Assembly (NCBI GenBank): GCA_964398315.1
Contig: CAYNMV010000018.1
Span: forward strand, 1 to 64,000
From: JADLCB01 sp964398315
GTDB lineage: Bacteria; Planctomycetota; Phycisphaerae; Tepidisphaerales; Tepidisphaeraceae
Length of the DNA stretch: 64,000 bases
Direction: 5' to 3'
The position numbers were made by a program, and so were the translations under genes. Shown here one piece after another: positions 39,378 through 49,139 of the stretch (positions are counted from its first letter, which is position 1; each line of letters opens with the position of its first letter). Under the pieces are notes generated by a model that saw nothing but the letters and a program-made list of their open reading frames with translations, did not search any database and was not told where the DNA came from.

Positions 39378-41150
39378 ATGGCTTATCTCTACTCCATTAC
39401 ACCGATGCGCCTCGAGCGGGAGGAGCAATCCATCCTCCGCGCCTGCCGGGCTCAGGGGATCGACCACATCAGCCTGTTGGCGGCGGTGACGGGCAAGCTG
39501 ACGGATACACCCCAGCGCCTGGCGATGTGCCGACAGCGCCTGGAAGCCGCGGGGCTGCGGGTATCGGCCATGGTTTTCGCCATCGGCCATCCCGCGATGG
39601 GCCAGTATTACGATGCCCAGGGACGCCCGCCGCATCCGACCCGCTTCTACACCGGTCCGCGCGTGCTGGCGGGGCAGGCCGGGGATGCGCTGCTGCCTCC
39701 CAACTGGCAGTACGCCATCAATGAACATGGCAATCCCGTCTATTGCTGTGCGTGTGCGAATGACGCCTGGCTGATCGACAATCAGCGCATCGCCACGGAA
39801 CTGGCTGAGGTGTTTGACACGATCTGGTATGACGATGAGTTCCGGCTGGATGGTGACCAGGGGGCTGGGGCACCGCACACCAGCACCGCCGTCTGCTACT
39901 GCGATGCCTGCCTGGCCCGGCTTGCTGCGCGCCTGGGGCGAAGTGTTACGCGGCAGGAGATTATTACGTACCCCGATCTGCATGAAGCGTGGATTGAGGA
40001 CAAGGTTGACCGGCTCACGTTCGGGTTTCAGCAGATTGTCCATGCGTGCCGGGCAGCCAATCCGAAGGTGTCGGTAGGGCTGATGGTGCGCTGGGGAGGC
40101 GAGGAGCGGGATGGTATCGATATCGATCGACTCCGCCCGATTTTGGGGGATCAGCCCCTCCTGCGGGCAGGAGAGGGGCATTTTGGCGATGCCGAGTATG
40201 CCCGGCCGGTGTCGCAGGTGATGGAATACCTGGCCTGCGCGTATCACGTCAGCTGGTTCCCGCGCCAGACGAGTGTCCTCAGCGAAACAACCTACTTCGC
40301 TCCCATGCCAAGGCATGCCATTGTCAAAAAGGCGGCGTTGGCCCTGGCGGCTGGGGCGGGTGAACTCGCTTACTGCCCGTGCGTGGATGGTTTTGTCTCG
40401 TATCAGTGGTTTATTGAGCATGATCGGGCGTTGCTGGCACGCTGCGCAGAGGGGTTCGCGGACAAGTCGGCTTTGTACCGGCCGATCCGGCTGGTGCGTA
40501 CGCCAGCCGCCGGACACGGGGACCCGCGGCCGGAGCAGCGGATGCATGACCGGCGGTATTTCCCGCTGTTTTCCCTGGCGGGACTGAACTGCACAGTGTT
40601 GCGGCAGGGAAGCTGGCGCGATCCGGGGTGCGGTCCACTGGCAATTACCGGGCGGGCCGCGTGGGACTGCACGCTGAACGATGGCGAGACTCTCATCATC
40701 GACGGCACCGCGCTGCTGGAAGAGACACCGCTCAACGCGGCCCTGGGCATCCGGCAGGTGCGCGCGGCGGATGATTCCGGACGGGTGGAGGTGAGCGGCC
40801 CGTTTGCGCAGGAGGGCCTGCTGCTGCGGCGGGGAAACACATGGATCATTCCCTATGTATGGCATGCCCTGCCACCAGAGCGAATGCCCGAAGTGCTTCG
40901 TGCCATACGACATGCGCTGGGGCCTGTGGTGGGCTCGGCTTATGTCGAAGGGGATCTCGACGTCATGGTGGTGCATCATCGCGGCGAGAAGGCGGATGCC
41001 CTGATGCTGGTCAACCTGGTGGGCGAGACACGGCGCGTGCGGCTGCATCTGCCGGGCGATCGTCCCACACTGACCGAGTGGCAGGGCGATACCACCGATC
41101 ATCAGCTGGTGCTGGGGCCACATGAAATCCGGCTGTTGCAGGGACGGTGA
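39378..41150 (+). CDS. TIM-barrel glycosidase-like protein, unassigned family
   Basis: A 590-residue protein without a signal peptide. I cannot assign a family. The N-terminal half looks like a (beta/alpha)8 glycosidase: IDHISLLAAVTGKLTD, GLRVSAMVFAIGHPAMGQYY, LAEVFDTIWYDDEFRLDGD, FGFQQIVHACRAANPKVSVGLMVRWGG and QTSVLSETTYFAP. Acidic residues at strand ends (DDEF, GEGHFGD, SETTYF) are candidate catalysts. The C-terminal region (DVMVVHHRGEKADALMLVNLVGETRRVRLHLPG) resembles the beta domain of GH42 or alpha-amylase-like enzymes. A cluster of cysteines (YCCACANDAW, CYCDACLARL) is unusual and might bind metal. It begins a co-directional set running to 49119. Confidence 0.6.
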   Translation: MAYLYSITPMRLEREEQSILRACRAQGIDHISLLAAVTGKLTDTPQRLAMCRQRLEAAGLRVSAMVFAIGHPAMGQYYDAQGRPPHPTRFYTGPRVLAGQAGDALLPPNWQYAINEHGNPVYCCACANDAWLIDNQRIATELAEVFDTIWYDDEFRLDGDQGAGAPHTSTAVCYCDACLARLAARLGRSVTRQEIITYPDLHEAWIEDKVDRLTFGFQQIVHACRAANPKVSVGLMVRWGGEERDGIDIDRLRPILGDQPLLRAGEGHFGDAEYARPVSQVMEYLACAYHVSWFPRQTSVLSETTYFAPMPRHAIVKKAALALAAGAGELAYCPCVDGFVSYQWFIEHDRALLARCAEGFADKSALYRPIRLVRTPAAGHGDPRPEQRMHDRRYFPLFSLAGLNCTVLRQGSWRDPGCGPLAITGRAAWDCTLNDGETLIIDGTALLEETPLNAALGIRQVRAADDSGRVEVSGPFAQEGLLLRRGNTWIIPYVWHALPPERMPEVLRAIRHALGPVVGSAYVEGDLDVMVVHHRGEKADALMLVNLVGETRRVRLHLPGDRPTLTEWQGDTTDHQLVLGPHEIRLLQGR

Positions 41151-41181
41151 GAAACGAGTTCCAACGTGAAGGATCAGGTCG

Positions 41182-43413
41182 ATGAGCGGCTACGCGAAGG
41201 CAGAAGTTCGACATCACAACGGTGTTCCCACCCTGTTCGTCAATGATCAGCCGCTGCATGGCATGACCGCCACCAGCACTGCGTTCAACGATCCGCAGGT
41301 GGTATGCGATTTTGTCGCCGGCGGCGTCGAGATCATGATGATCTGGATCGAGATCGGCATTAAGTGCTGGAAGGGGCCGGGGCAGTACGACTGGACCTAT
41401 GCCGAGGAAAAGCTGCGGTTTTTTGAAGAACACTCAGCCGACACCAAGTGGATCATCCGCGTTCGGCTTGGTCTGGTGGCCGAGTGGTTCCGGCATGCCT
41501 TTCCTGAGGAAGTGCATAATCCGCCGCCACGCGATGCGACCATGTCAGTCAGCAACATTATTTCATCCATCTGGCTGGAGCAGGTGACTGAGGTCGTGCG
41601 GGCGTTCGTGAAGTGGCTCCAGACAACGCGCTGGGCGCCGCGCATTATCGGATTCATGCTCAACGCCGGGGCCACGGAGGAGTGGCTGATCATCGACACT
41701 GCTGACACGACGCGCGGCATGTATCACCCGGCGAGCGTGCGCGAGTTTCGCGCCTGGCTGGGCCGCCGCTATGGCAATGATGTGGCGGCATTGCGCAATG
41801 CCTGGAATGACCCCAAAGCAAGTTTCGACAAAGCCCATCCGCCTGTAGGGCAAATGCGCAAGGGAAGCCATATCTGGGGCCCTTATTCGCTGCGTGATCC
41901 CCGGCTGGAGCGGCCGGCGACCGACTATTACATCTTTCTCAATGAGACCCTGTCCGATTACCTCATCCACCTGTGCCGGGCTGCCAAGGAATCGGCCGGC
42001 ACGCCGATTATTTGCGGCGGATTTCACAGCTATCTTTGGTGGGAAACCGGTGTCTACTCTTATACGCAGGAGTATGGCCATACGCTCATTCAGAAGCTCA
42101 ATGCCAGCCCCTGGGTCGATTTTGTCTCTGATATCACCAGCTATGACAACCGCTATCCTGGCGGCCCTTCCGGTTACCTGTCCCTGCCGCACAGCCTGAA
42201 CCTCAACAACACGCTGCACTACACCGAGGTCGATCTGCGCACCGTCTCCAATATGACACCCGAACAGCGCGAGGCATGGAAACGGGTGGATCCATCCACC
42301 ATTCCCCCGCGCACTGCCGAACCCGCGCTGCCGGACCGCCAATGGAAATGGACGCTGGGCTACTGCGGTCGTGATGATGATGAGCAGGTTGCGCTGCTGC
42401 GACGTGAACACCTGCACAACCTCATCACCGGCACACCCTACTGGTGGTTCGACATCGCTGGCCACGACTACCAGGCCCCGCCGCTGGTGCAGGAGATGAA
42501 GCGGCTGTCCGACTGGGGTAAGCAGGCAGTGAACTGGGATCGCCGCTCGATCAGCCAGGTGGCGTTTATCTGTTCCGAAGACACGCCCATGCGCCAGGCA
42601 GCGATGAATGGCGAATTGTTGCGTTTTGAGCTGGAGTCCAACCACACGCTTCTGATCGACCTGGCCGCCCGTGGATGGGGGGTGGCAGGGGTACCTTTCG
42701 ATACCTATGAACTGCATGACCTGGCCCATCCCAACTTCCCCGGCGACCAGTACAAGTTGCTTGTGTTCGTCAACTGTGCCTATGTGTCCGATCGTGCCGC
42801 CGCCGGCATCCGCCGTTGGCAGCGCGATGGCCGTGTTTTCTGTTGGACTTTTGCCTCAGCGGTGATGGACGACCAGCGCCTGGACCCAGCCCTTGCTGAG
42901 CCGCTGATCGGCATGCGGCTCGGCTGGCGCAATCAGCGCCAAAACATTCACATCCTGATGGACAGCCGGTCGCATCCACTGCTGGAGGGTGGGCAGGCAC
43001 TGAACTTCGGGACAGAGGGATCGGTTGGCCCGGTTTTCTTCGCCGATGATCCCCAGGCGACGGTACTGGGACGACTGCGCGATGGAGGGGAAGCAGGTTT
43101 CACCCTTCGCGAACACCAAGGCTGGCGCAGCATCTACCTGGCCATGCTGAACTTCGGCCCCGCCCTCATGCGCAACCTCACCCGCTTTGCCGGCGCGCAT
43201 GTCTGGTGCGAAACGGATGATGTGCTGTATGCAAATCAATCACTGCTCAGCCTGCACACCGCATCATCGGGATACAAACGGATCTATCTGCCAGCGTCTG
43301 CGTATGTGACGGATCTGCTGACCGGGGTTCGCACATCAACCCCCGTTCAAGACATCAATATCGAACTTCCCGCCTACCGCACTGCGGCATGGCGCACTGA
43401 ATACATTGGCTGA
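41182..43413 (+). CDS. GH42-like beta-galactosidase family protein
   Basis: A 743-residue protein without a signal peptide, resembling GH42 and related clan GH-A enzymes. The TIM barrel contains GGVEIMMIWIEIGIKCWKGPGQYDWTYAEEKLRFF, the loop LNAGATEEW with candidate acid/base Glu166 or Glu167, WLGRRYGNDVAALRNAWND (a GH42-like helix), and LHYTEVDLRT with candidate nucleophile Glu349. The later segment (YKLLVFVNCAYVSDRAAAGIRRWQRDGRVFCWTF) matches the GATase-like trimerisation domain of GH42. AAGGA precedes the ATG. It is 31 bp after the previous gene, so probably in the same operon. Confidence 0.7.
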   Translation: MSGYAKAEVRHHNGVPTLFVNDQPLHGMTATSTAFNDPQVVCDFVAGGVEIMMIWIEIGIKCWKGPGQYDWTYAEEKLRFFEEHSADTKWIIRVRLGLVAEWFRHAFPEEVHNPPPRDATMSVSNIISSIWLEQVTEVVRAFVKWLQTTRWAPRIIGFMLNAGATEEWLIIDTADTTRGMYHPASVREFRAWLGRRYGNDVAALRNAWNDPKASFDKAHPPVGQMRKGSHIWGPYSLRDPRLERPATDYYIFLNETLSDYLIHLCRAAKESAGTPIICGGFHSYLWWETGVYSYTQEYGHTLIQKLNASPWVDFVSDITSYDNRYPGGPSGYLSLPHSLNLNNTLHYTEVDLRTVSNMTPEQREAWKRVDPSTIPPRTAEPALPDRQWKWTLGYCGRDDDEQVALLRREHLHNLITGTPYWWFDIAGHDYQAPPLVQEMKRLSDWGKQAVNWDRRSISQVAFICSEDTPMRQAAMNGELLRFELESNHTLLIDLAARGWGVAGVPFDTYELHDLAHPNFPGDQYKLLVFVNCAYVSDRAAAGIRRWQRDGRVFCWTFASAVMDDQRLDPALAEPLIGMRLGWRNQRQNIHILMDSRSHPLLEGGQALNFGTEGSVGPVFFADDPQATVLGRLRDGGEAGFTLREHQGWRSIYLAMLNFGPALMRNLTRFAGAHVWCETDDVLYANQSLLSLHTASSGYKRIYLPASAYVTDLLTGVRTSTPVQDINIELPAYRTAAWRTEYIG

Positions 43414-43433
43414 TGCACTGAGAGGAGATCGTC

Positions 43434-45629
43434 ATGGGTTGGAGAACCTTTGGATTGCTGTGCATGGCGTGCGTATTGACCCTGTCTGCCGCTGCCCAGG
43501 GCCAGCAGCAAAAGATACGTGTTCTTTTCGTGGGAGGTGACTGGAAGTCACAGTTGCCCGAGTTCAATGGGACCGCCATGCGCGGGTACTTCGTGCGCGA
43601 CGCGGTTGAGAAGGCCGCGCCGGGCCGGTTCGATTTCACGCTCTGGACCAGCTACGAATTCCTGCAATACGGTGATTCGCAGACGCTGGGTCAGTTCGAT
43701 GTGCTCATGGTTGGCGACATCATGGGCCAGAGCGTGACCCCACGGCTGGTGAAAGCGATGGACGACTTCGTCCGCGCTGGTGGCGGGTTCTGGTACTGTG
43801 ACAATCACAAGGCGTTCAGCTTTTACTCAGTGGAGAAAAGCTTTGACAGCATCCTGCCGATCGCTGTCCGACCATTCCGGCCATATGAGCCCGGCGTCAG
43901 CCAGCCCCAGGTAAGTGGTGAGGTGAAGGTCGTGGCCGAAGCCGCCGATCATCCTGTCCTCAAGGGGCTGGATGTGGCCTCAGCGCCGCCCCTCAAGAGT
44001 GCCCGTTACGGTGATCTGCACGAAAAAGCGACCGTTATTGCCAAGGCTAACAGCGGAGAACCGATCTGGGTGGTGCGTGAAGTTGGCCGGGGTCGTACGC
44101 TCTGGACCGGTGGTGTCTTTGCCAGTGATGAGGCCTCTTCCGAGTTTGCCACCTGGCCACAGATCGGACAGTTCTACGCGCAGGGGCTGGCGTGGCTTGC
44201 GGAAAACGCGCCAGCGAACCATCAGCCGCTGACGAAGGTGACCGCCGAGGGCACCCTGACGGTCAGCGTGGATAAGACTGGACCGGAGCTGACCAGCAAG
44301 CACTTTGGCATTCACGGCCAGGAGACTGCTCCAGGCGCGCGGCCGATGACCGGCGAGGATCTGGAACTGTACAAGGCGCTCAATCTTGATGGCACCTTTG
44401 CCCGCACCAGCGCCTACATGGGAATCAAGCGACAGCCCAAAGGCCGCTCCCATGAGATGATGGATGATGGCACCGACCTGACTCAATTTGACCCTGACAA
44501 GTATGACTGGGCATCGGCTGATGCGGTTGTCGCCGACCTGAAGCGCATCAACGCCGAAGCCCTGTTCCTCTATTGGGTGCCCTGGAAGCGCACTGACTGG
44601 GCATTGCTCGATCCGGCGCGATGGACCAAGTATTTCGCCGCATCCATCGAGCATGTGAACGGAACGCCAGGCAAGGACTATCAGCAGAACTTCCGTTACT
44701 TCGAGATCATGAACGAGCCTGATCTCGGCCCCAGCACCAATGCGAACATGAGTCACGATGACGTCATGAAGCGCTTCACTGACTTCATCAACTACTCGAC
44801 ATCCAAGCTCTCGGAACGCTATCCCGGCATGCTGTTCGGTGTGGGTGGGTTCTATGAGTACAGCTACCTGCAGCGCGTCATGGAGGCCTGCGGCAAGAAC
44901 CTTGCCTGGATCAGCCGCCACCCCTATGGCCACACGGGCGAGGCCGTCTTCCAGCTGCATGATGAGTACGCGGCTTACGCCGATTCGCTGGGGCTGACCG
45001 ATCTGAAGTTCATCATCACGGAATGGGACTTCTGGGTCTACGGCGAGCCTGCGTTCGATTACATCATGCAGCGGTGGAAACCACTGGCTGAGCGGGCTGA
45101 CCGTGTCGTGGGCACGCTGCACTATCGCTGGCGCGAATACCTCGAGGGTGGATATGTGTTCGGCGTTCACGGCGAGCACGACCCCAGTGAAGGTCGCACC
45201 TATGGCGTGCTTCCGGCCGAGTGGCCGAATCCCGGCCGCAACAAGCCGATCACCTATCGCTACAACGCCTTCTGGGCGATGCGCCACGCCCGTGGCCAGC
45301 AGCATGAGGTGACCCTCGATGTCCCGGCGCTCAAGGTCGGCGAGGCGCAGCGTGCATGGGCCATTGCCACCAGCAACGACCAGCAATTCAACATTGTGAT
45401 CTATTACGGCTACCCCCAACCCGACCTAGAGAAGAAGCAGCAGGTTGAGGCGATCAAGCTGCATGTGCGCAGCGCGATCCCCGAGCAGGTGAAGGGACGC
45501 ACGCTCGTGATCTCGCGGGCTGACGCCCGCGAGACGGTGGAGCTGGCGCCCCAGCAACTGGACGGCGACCAGATTGACCTCGTGCTGGACCTGCCTGCTC
45601 AGACGGCCCTCAGCCTGACGGTCAGGTAA
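43434..45629 (+). CDS. Secreted fusion of a GATase1/ThuA-like domain and a clan GH-A-like domain
   Basis: A 731-residue exported protein. Signal peptide: FGLLCMACVLTLSAAAQGQ. Residues about 24-265 form a class I glutamine-amidotransferase-like or ThuA-like fold (IRVLFVGGDWKSQLPEF, FDVLMVGDIMGQSVTPRLVKAMDDFVRAGGGFWYCD, DHPVLKGL, GRGRTLWTGGVFASDE). The second domain is a GH39-like TIM barrel: KHFGIHGQE, YFEIMNEPDLGPS with the probable acid/base Glu428, and KFIITEWDFWV with the probable nucleophile Glu530. A small beta domain ends the protein. It is 20 bp after the GH42-like gene and 5 bp before the FAD gene, which supports one operon. Confidence 0.8.
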   Translation: MGWRTFGLLCMACVLTLSAAAQGQQQKIRVLFVGGDWKSQLPEFNGTAMRGYFVRDAVEKAAPGRFDFTLWTSYEFLQYGDSQTLGQFDVLMVGDIMGQSVTPRLVKAMDDFVRAGGGFWYCDNHKAFSFYSVEKSFDSILPIAVRPFRPYEPGVSQPQVSGEVKVVAEAADHPVLKGLDVASAPPLKSARYGDLHEKATVIAKANSGEPIWVVREVGRGRTLWTGGVFASDEASSEFATWPQIGQFYAQGLAWLAENAPANHQPLTKVTAEGTLTVSVDKTGPELTSKHFGIHGQETAPGARPMTGEDLELYKALNLDGTFARTSAYMGIKRQPKGRSHEMMDDGTDLTQFDPDKYDWASADAVVADLKRINAEALFLYWVPWKRTDWALLDPARWTKYFAASIEHVNGTPGKDYQQNFRYFEIMNEPDLGPSTNANMSHDDVMKRFTDFINYSTSKLSERYPGMLFGVGGFYEYSYLQRVMEACGKNLAWISRHPYGHTGEAVFQLHDEYAAYADSLGLTDLKFIITEWDFWVYGEPAFDYIMQRWKPLAERADRVVGTLHYRWREYLEGGYVFGVHGEHDPSEGRTYGVLPAEWPNPGRNKPITYRYNAFWAMRHARGQQHEVTLDVPALKVGEAQRAWAIATSNDQQFNIVIYYGYPQPDLEKKQQVEAIKLHVRSAIPEQVKGRTLVISRADARETVELAPQQLDGDQIDLVLDLPAQTALSLTVR

Positions 45630-45634
45630 TTGAG

Positions 45635-47101
45635 ATGAAAGGCCACGAGATGCCCGAAGAAGATCAGGCACAGTCACCGGATGCCTCCCAGGTCGATCAC
45701 CTTGCGGTGAACCTGCCGCGCACGCTGCCGGTGAAACACCGCGCGGAGGTGATCGTCATTGGCGGCGGGCCAGGCGGTATCGGCGCGGCCGTTGCCGCCG
45801 CCCGCGAGGGGGCCGATGTGCTGCTGGTTGAGCACTATGGCTTTCTCGGCGGCATGGCTACCGCCGGCGAGGTCAATCCTTTCATGCCCAACCATCTCAA
45901 CGGTGCCTCACTCGACACTGGCATCTTTGAGCAGTGGCTGGAGCGCATGGCTGGTTACAACGGTGTGCGCCCTGGCTCGCGCGTCTTTGATCCCAACGTG
46001 GCCCGGCTTGCCGCTGAGGATCTATGCTGCGAAGCAGGGGTGCGCCTGCTGTATCACCACCGTGTGGTGCATGCCGAGACCGAAGGCCGGCGCATCCGCG
46101 GGGCTGTGCTGCATTCCAAGAGCGGCCTGGTCGGGGCCTGTGCTGACATCTGGATTGACAGCACCGGGGATGGTGATCTGGCAGCGCTGGCGGGATGTAC
46201 GTTCGCGTATGGCAACGAAGAAAGTGGCGATGCCCAGCCGATGACTCTCTGCTTCAAGCTCAAGATCGCCGCGGAGGACGTGCCGCCGGAGTATGCCGGC
46301 CGATCCGCCTACCAGGCGGTGCGGGCATGCGATGAACAGATCCAGGCGGCCTACCAGAAGGGCAAGTTGCAGGGCAGGATCGAGTGTCCGCGGGAGAATG
46401 TGCTGATGTTCCCCGGCGTGGAGGATGATGTCGTGCACTTCAACACGACACGGGTCATTCGCCGGCGATCCATTGACGGTGTGGAACTCTCACAGGCCGA
46501 AATGGAGGCACGGCGGCAACTGCGTCAGATCTGGCAGGTCTTGCGTGAGAATGTACCGATCTTCCGTCATTCCCGGCTGTATTCAGTAGCGCCGCAGATT
46601 GGCATCCGCGAGAGCCGCCGCATCCTTGGCCGCCAGTTTCTCACGCTGGATGACTACACCCAGGGACGCACCTTTCCTGATGCCGTGGCGCGCGTGACCT
46701 ATCCGGTGGACATCCACAATCCCGCCGGCACCGGCACGCGGATTGTCAGTTTGCCCAAGGGAAAGTGGTATGAGATTCCCTGGGGCTGCCTGCTGCCGCA
46801 GGAGATTGACAATCTGGCGATCGCGAGCCGCTGCATCTCTGCCGATCATGCCACGCATTCGAGCCTGCGCGTGATGCCACCGGTCTGCTCGATCGGCCAG
46901 GCGGCAGGCACCGCGGCGGCAATGGCGCTTCAGCAGGGATGTGACATCAGCCGCATCAATGGCACACAGTTGCGCCAGCGCCTGATTGCCCAGGGCCGGC
47001 ACCTGCACCCCATGGATGCGCCGATGGACTCCGAGACGATGCAGCAGCAGACCGCCCGCGCCCAGCGCGAGACGACCGCTGCCCGCACCTTTTCCGCATG
47101 A
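45635..47101 (+). CDS. FAD-dependent oxidoreductase (FAD_oxidored type), copy 2
   Basis: A 488-residue cytoplasmic flavoprotein, paralogous to the one at 34960-36300. N-terminal motif: VIVIGGGPGGIGAAVAAAREGADVLLVEHYGFLGGMATAGEVNPF. Middle motif: WIDSTGDGDLAALAG. C-terminal FAD contact: LAIASRCISADHATHSSLRVMPPVCSIGQAAGTAAAMAL. The start at 45635 follows the preceding stop by 5 bp; ATG 45650 in frame is equally possible. Its last codon overlaps the start of the GH65-like gene (ATGA), so the two are translationally coupled. That implies a shared pathway, perhaps oxidising a sugar before or after GH65 action. Confidence 0.88.
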   Translation: MKGHEMPEEDQAQSPDASQVDHLAVNLPRTLPVKHRAEVIVIGGGPGGIGAAVAAAREGADVLLVEHYGFLGGMATAGEVNPFMPNHLNGASLDTGIFEQWLERMAGYNGVRPGSRVFDPNVARLAAEDLCCEAGVRLLYHHRVVHAETEGRRIRGAVLHSKSGLVGACADIWIDSTGDGDLAALAGCTFAYGNEESGDAQPMTLCFKLKIAAEDVPPEYAGRSAYQAVRACDEQIQAAYQKGKLQGRIECPRENVLMFPGVEDDVVHFNTTRVIRRRSIDGVELSQAEMEARRQLRQIWQVLRENVPIFRHSRLYSVAPQIGIRESRRILGRQFLTLDDYTQGRTFPDAVARVTYPVDIHNPAGTGTRIVSLPKGKWYEIPWGCLLPQEIDNLAIASRCISADHATHSSLRVMPPVCSIGQAAGTAAAMALQQGCDISRINGTQLRQRLIAQGRHLHPMDAPMDSETMQQQTARAQRETTAARTFSA

Positions 47102-49119
47102 AATGCGGCCTGACGTCATTTGCATCCAACCTGCAAAATATCATGAACACTTGGATCTACGACATTCCCAACTGGTATCCCGCTGAGGGCGAGACATTCC
47201 TGGCCAATGGCTATTTCGGTGGCATGATCCCGCGCGACGGGCATGGTGCACTGGGCCAGCGGCACGCAACCGCGCTGGCGGGTTTCTACGCCGGGGAAGA
47301 GGAGTTGGCCGTCTGTCTCCCGCACTGGCTTAACGCGCCGCTGGAAGTGGATGGGGCGCCGGTGGCGATCAGCCCGGTGAACTACCGCCAGCGCCTGGAC
47401 CTGCGCCAGGGAACGATGACAACCCGGTATCGGGATATGGCCGACCGGATTCGAGTTGAGGTGGAGGCGCTGTGCCATCGACGCCAGCGCAACCTGGGTC
47501 TCTATACAATCCGAATCGAGGCCCAGGCGGATGTCCGTGTGAAGCTGTCGCCACAACTGGCCCAATTGCCGCCTGATAAGCGACGCGGCCCCAAGCCGCA
47601 GCCAGTTGAGAAAGCCGAGATGTGCGGCTGGGATTTCACCGGAGAGCGATCCGAGGAATCCGCCGCTCAGCGCCTGCGCATACTCAGCGGGGCCAATGCC
47701 AATGCGCTGCGGCAGCCAGATGCTGTTGGGCGTGTGCTGGATGTGAAGCTGGGACGCGGACAGGAGCTGGCGGTCATGGTGCTGGTGACGACCGCCCATG
47801 GCGCTGACGCGGCCGCCGAAGCAGAAGCCGCGCTGGCGGCGGCCATCCAGGATCCATCAACGCTGCAGTCGTCACATGTGGAAGCCATGGCCGAGTTGTG
47901 GCGAAACTTTGATGTGTCGGCGGATGATCCGTTCCTCGAGCGCAAGCTCCGCGCCTGCATGTTCTACCTCATGAGCATCTGGCGGGAAGATGTGGTCTGG
48001 GGTGGATCGGCGGCAGGACTGAGCCAAAGCGCATGGGGTGGCAGCGTCTTCTGGGACACCGAGATGTACATGTACCCGCCGATGCTGATGTTCCACCCAT
48101 CCCTGGCCCGCAACATTCTCCGCTACCGCAGCGAGCGGCTCGAGGCAGCGCGGGAAAATGCCCGCGCCAAGGGTGAGCAGGGAGCGCGGTTCCCATGGGA
48201 GAGCCGCCGCAGCGGACGGGTGGTCAGTCCGCAGTTTGACAATGAGCGGCACGTCGGCCCAGACATCGCCGTTGCCGCCTGGTGCTATGGTCACACCACT
48301 GGCGATGAGCAGTTCATGCACGAGCAGGGGTGGCCGCTGATCGTGGAGATCGCCCGGCACTGCGCGTCAATGACGCGCCTGAATGAGCAGACTGGCCACT
48401 ATGAAATCCACGGCGTTATCCCGCCGGATGAGCATGTGCTGGATCATCATGTGGGCACACCGATCAACAATTCGGTGATGACCAACTTCTACTGCGCCTG
48501 GACGTTGAAAGTGGCGGCCGAGCAGGCGCCGGACCGCCTGCTTAATGAAACCGAGCGACGACACTGGCGCCAGATCGCCGAGAAAATGTACTACCCGCGC
48601 GATGAGGTGCGTCAACTCTACCTGGAATACGATGGCTACAATGGCCATCCGATTAAGCAGGCGGATGTCGGGCATTTGTTCTTCCCGCTGCGCATCACGG
48701 AGGATGCCGCTGAGATCCGCCGCAATGTGAACTACTACGCTGACCGCGAGCGAGAAACAGGGCTGCACTTGACACACAGTCCCAGTGTCTATGGGATCGG
48801 ATTGGCGCGGGCGGGGGATCGCGATGGGGTGCTGCGGCATCTTCTGCTGGCCGAGCGCACATTCACCGGGCCATTCGAGGTGCCGCGGGAGTCAAACTAT
48901 GCCACCGGGCCGGTCATCACCGGCGCCGGGGGGTATCTGAACCTTGTGCTATTCGGGCTGCTGGGCATCGACACGATGGGTCAAGCGCTGCGTGCCCGGC
49001 CATGCCTGCCGGCGTCGATTGGCCGAATCTCGATTGACGGCGTGCATTTCCGCGGGCAGCGCTATCGCATCACAGCCGAACCCGGTTCCGAGCACGCCAC
49101 CATCGCCAAGTCGGGCTGA
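47098..49119 (+). CDS. GH65-like glycosidase/phosphorylase
   Basis: A 673-residue protein without a signal peptide. It fits the GH65 fold: an N-terminal beta-sandwich (WYPAEGETFLANGYFGGMIPRDG) and an (alpha/alpha)6 catalytic domain. FWDTEMYMYPPMLMFHPSLARNILRYRSERL, FPWESRRSG and YEIHGVIPPDEH…NNSVMTNFYCAWTLK match the segments of GH65 that bear the catalytic acid (Glu445 here). The FPWES motif is closest to the hydrolytic ATHL1-type branch, not the maltose/trehalose phosphorylases. ATG 47098 overlaps the previous stop; ATG 47143 (MNTWIYDIPNWYP) is a plausible alternative start. Confidence 0.8.
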   Translation: MKCGLTSFASNLQNIMNTWIYDIPNWYPAEGETFLANGYFGGMIPRDGHGALGQRHATALAGFYAGEEELAVCLPHWLNAPLEVDGAPVAISPVNYRQRLDLRQGTMTTRYRDMADRIRVEVEALCHRRQRNLGLYTIRIEAQADVRVKLSPQLAQLPPDKRRGPKPQPVEKAEMCGWDFTGERSEESAAQRLRILSGANANALRQPDAVGRVLDVKLGRGQELAVMVLVTTAHGADAAAEAEAALAAAIQDPSTLQSSHVEAMAELWRNFDVSADDPFLERKLRACMFYLMSIWREDVVWGGSAAGLSQSAWGGSVFWDTEMYMYPPMLMFHPSLARNILRYRSERLEAARENARAKGEQGARFPWESRRSGRVVSPQFDNERHVGPDIAVAAWCYGHTTGDEQFMHEQGWPLIVEIARHCASMTRLNEQTGHYEIHGVIPPDEHVLDHHVGTPINNSVMTNFYCAWTLKVAAEQAPDRLLNETERRHWRQIAEKMYYPRDEVRQLYLEYDGYNGHPIKQADVGHLFFPLRITEDAAEIRRNVNYYADRERETGLHLTHSPSVYGIGLARAGDRDGVLRHLLLAERTFTGPFEVPRESNYATGPVITGAGGYLNLVLFGLLGIDTMGQALRARPCLPASIGRISIDGVHFRGQRYRITAEPGSEHATIAKSG

Positions 49120-49139
49120 ACGCTTCCAGCCTTCATGCG

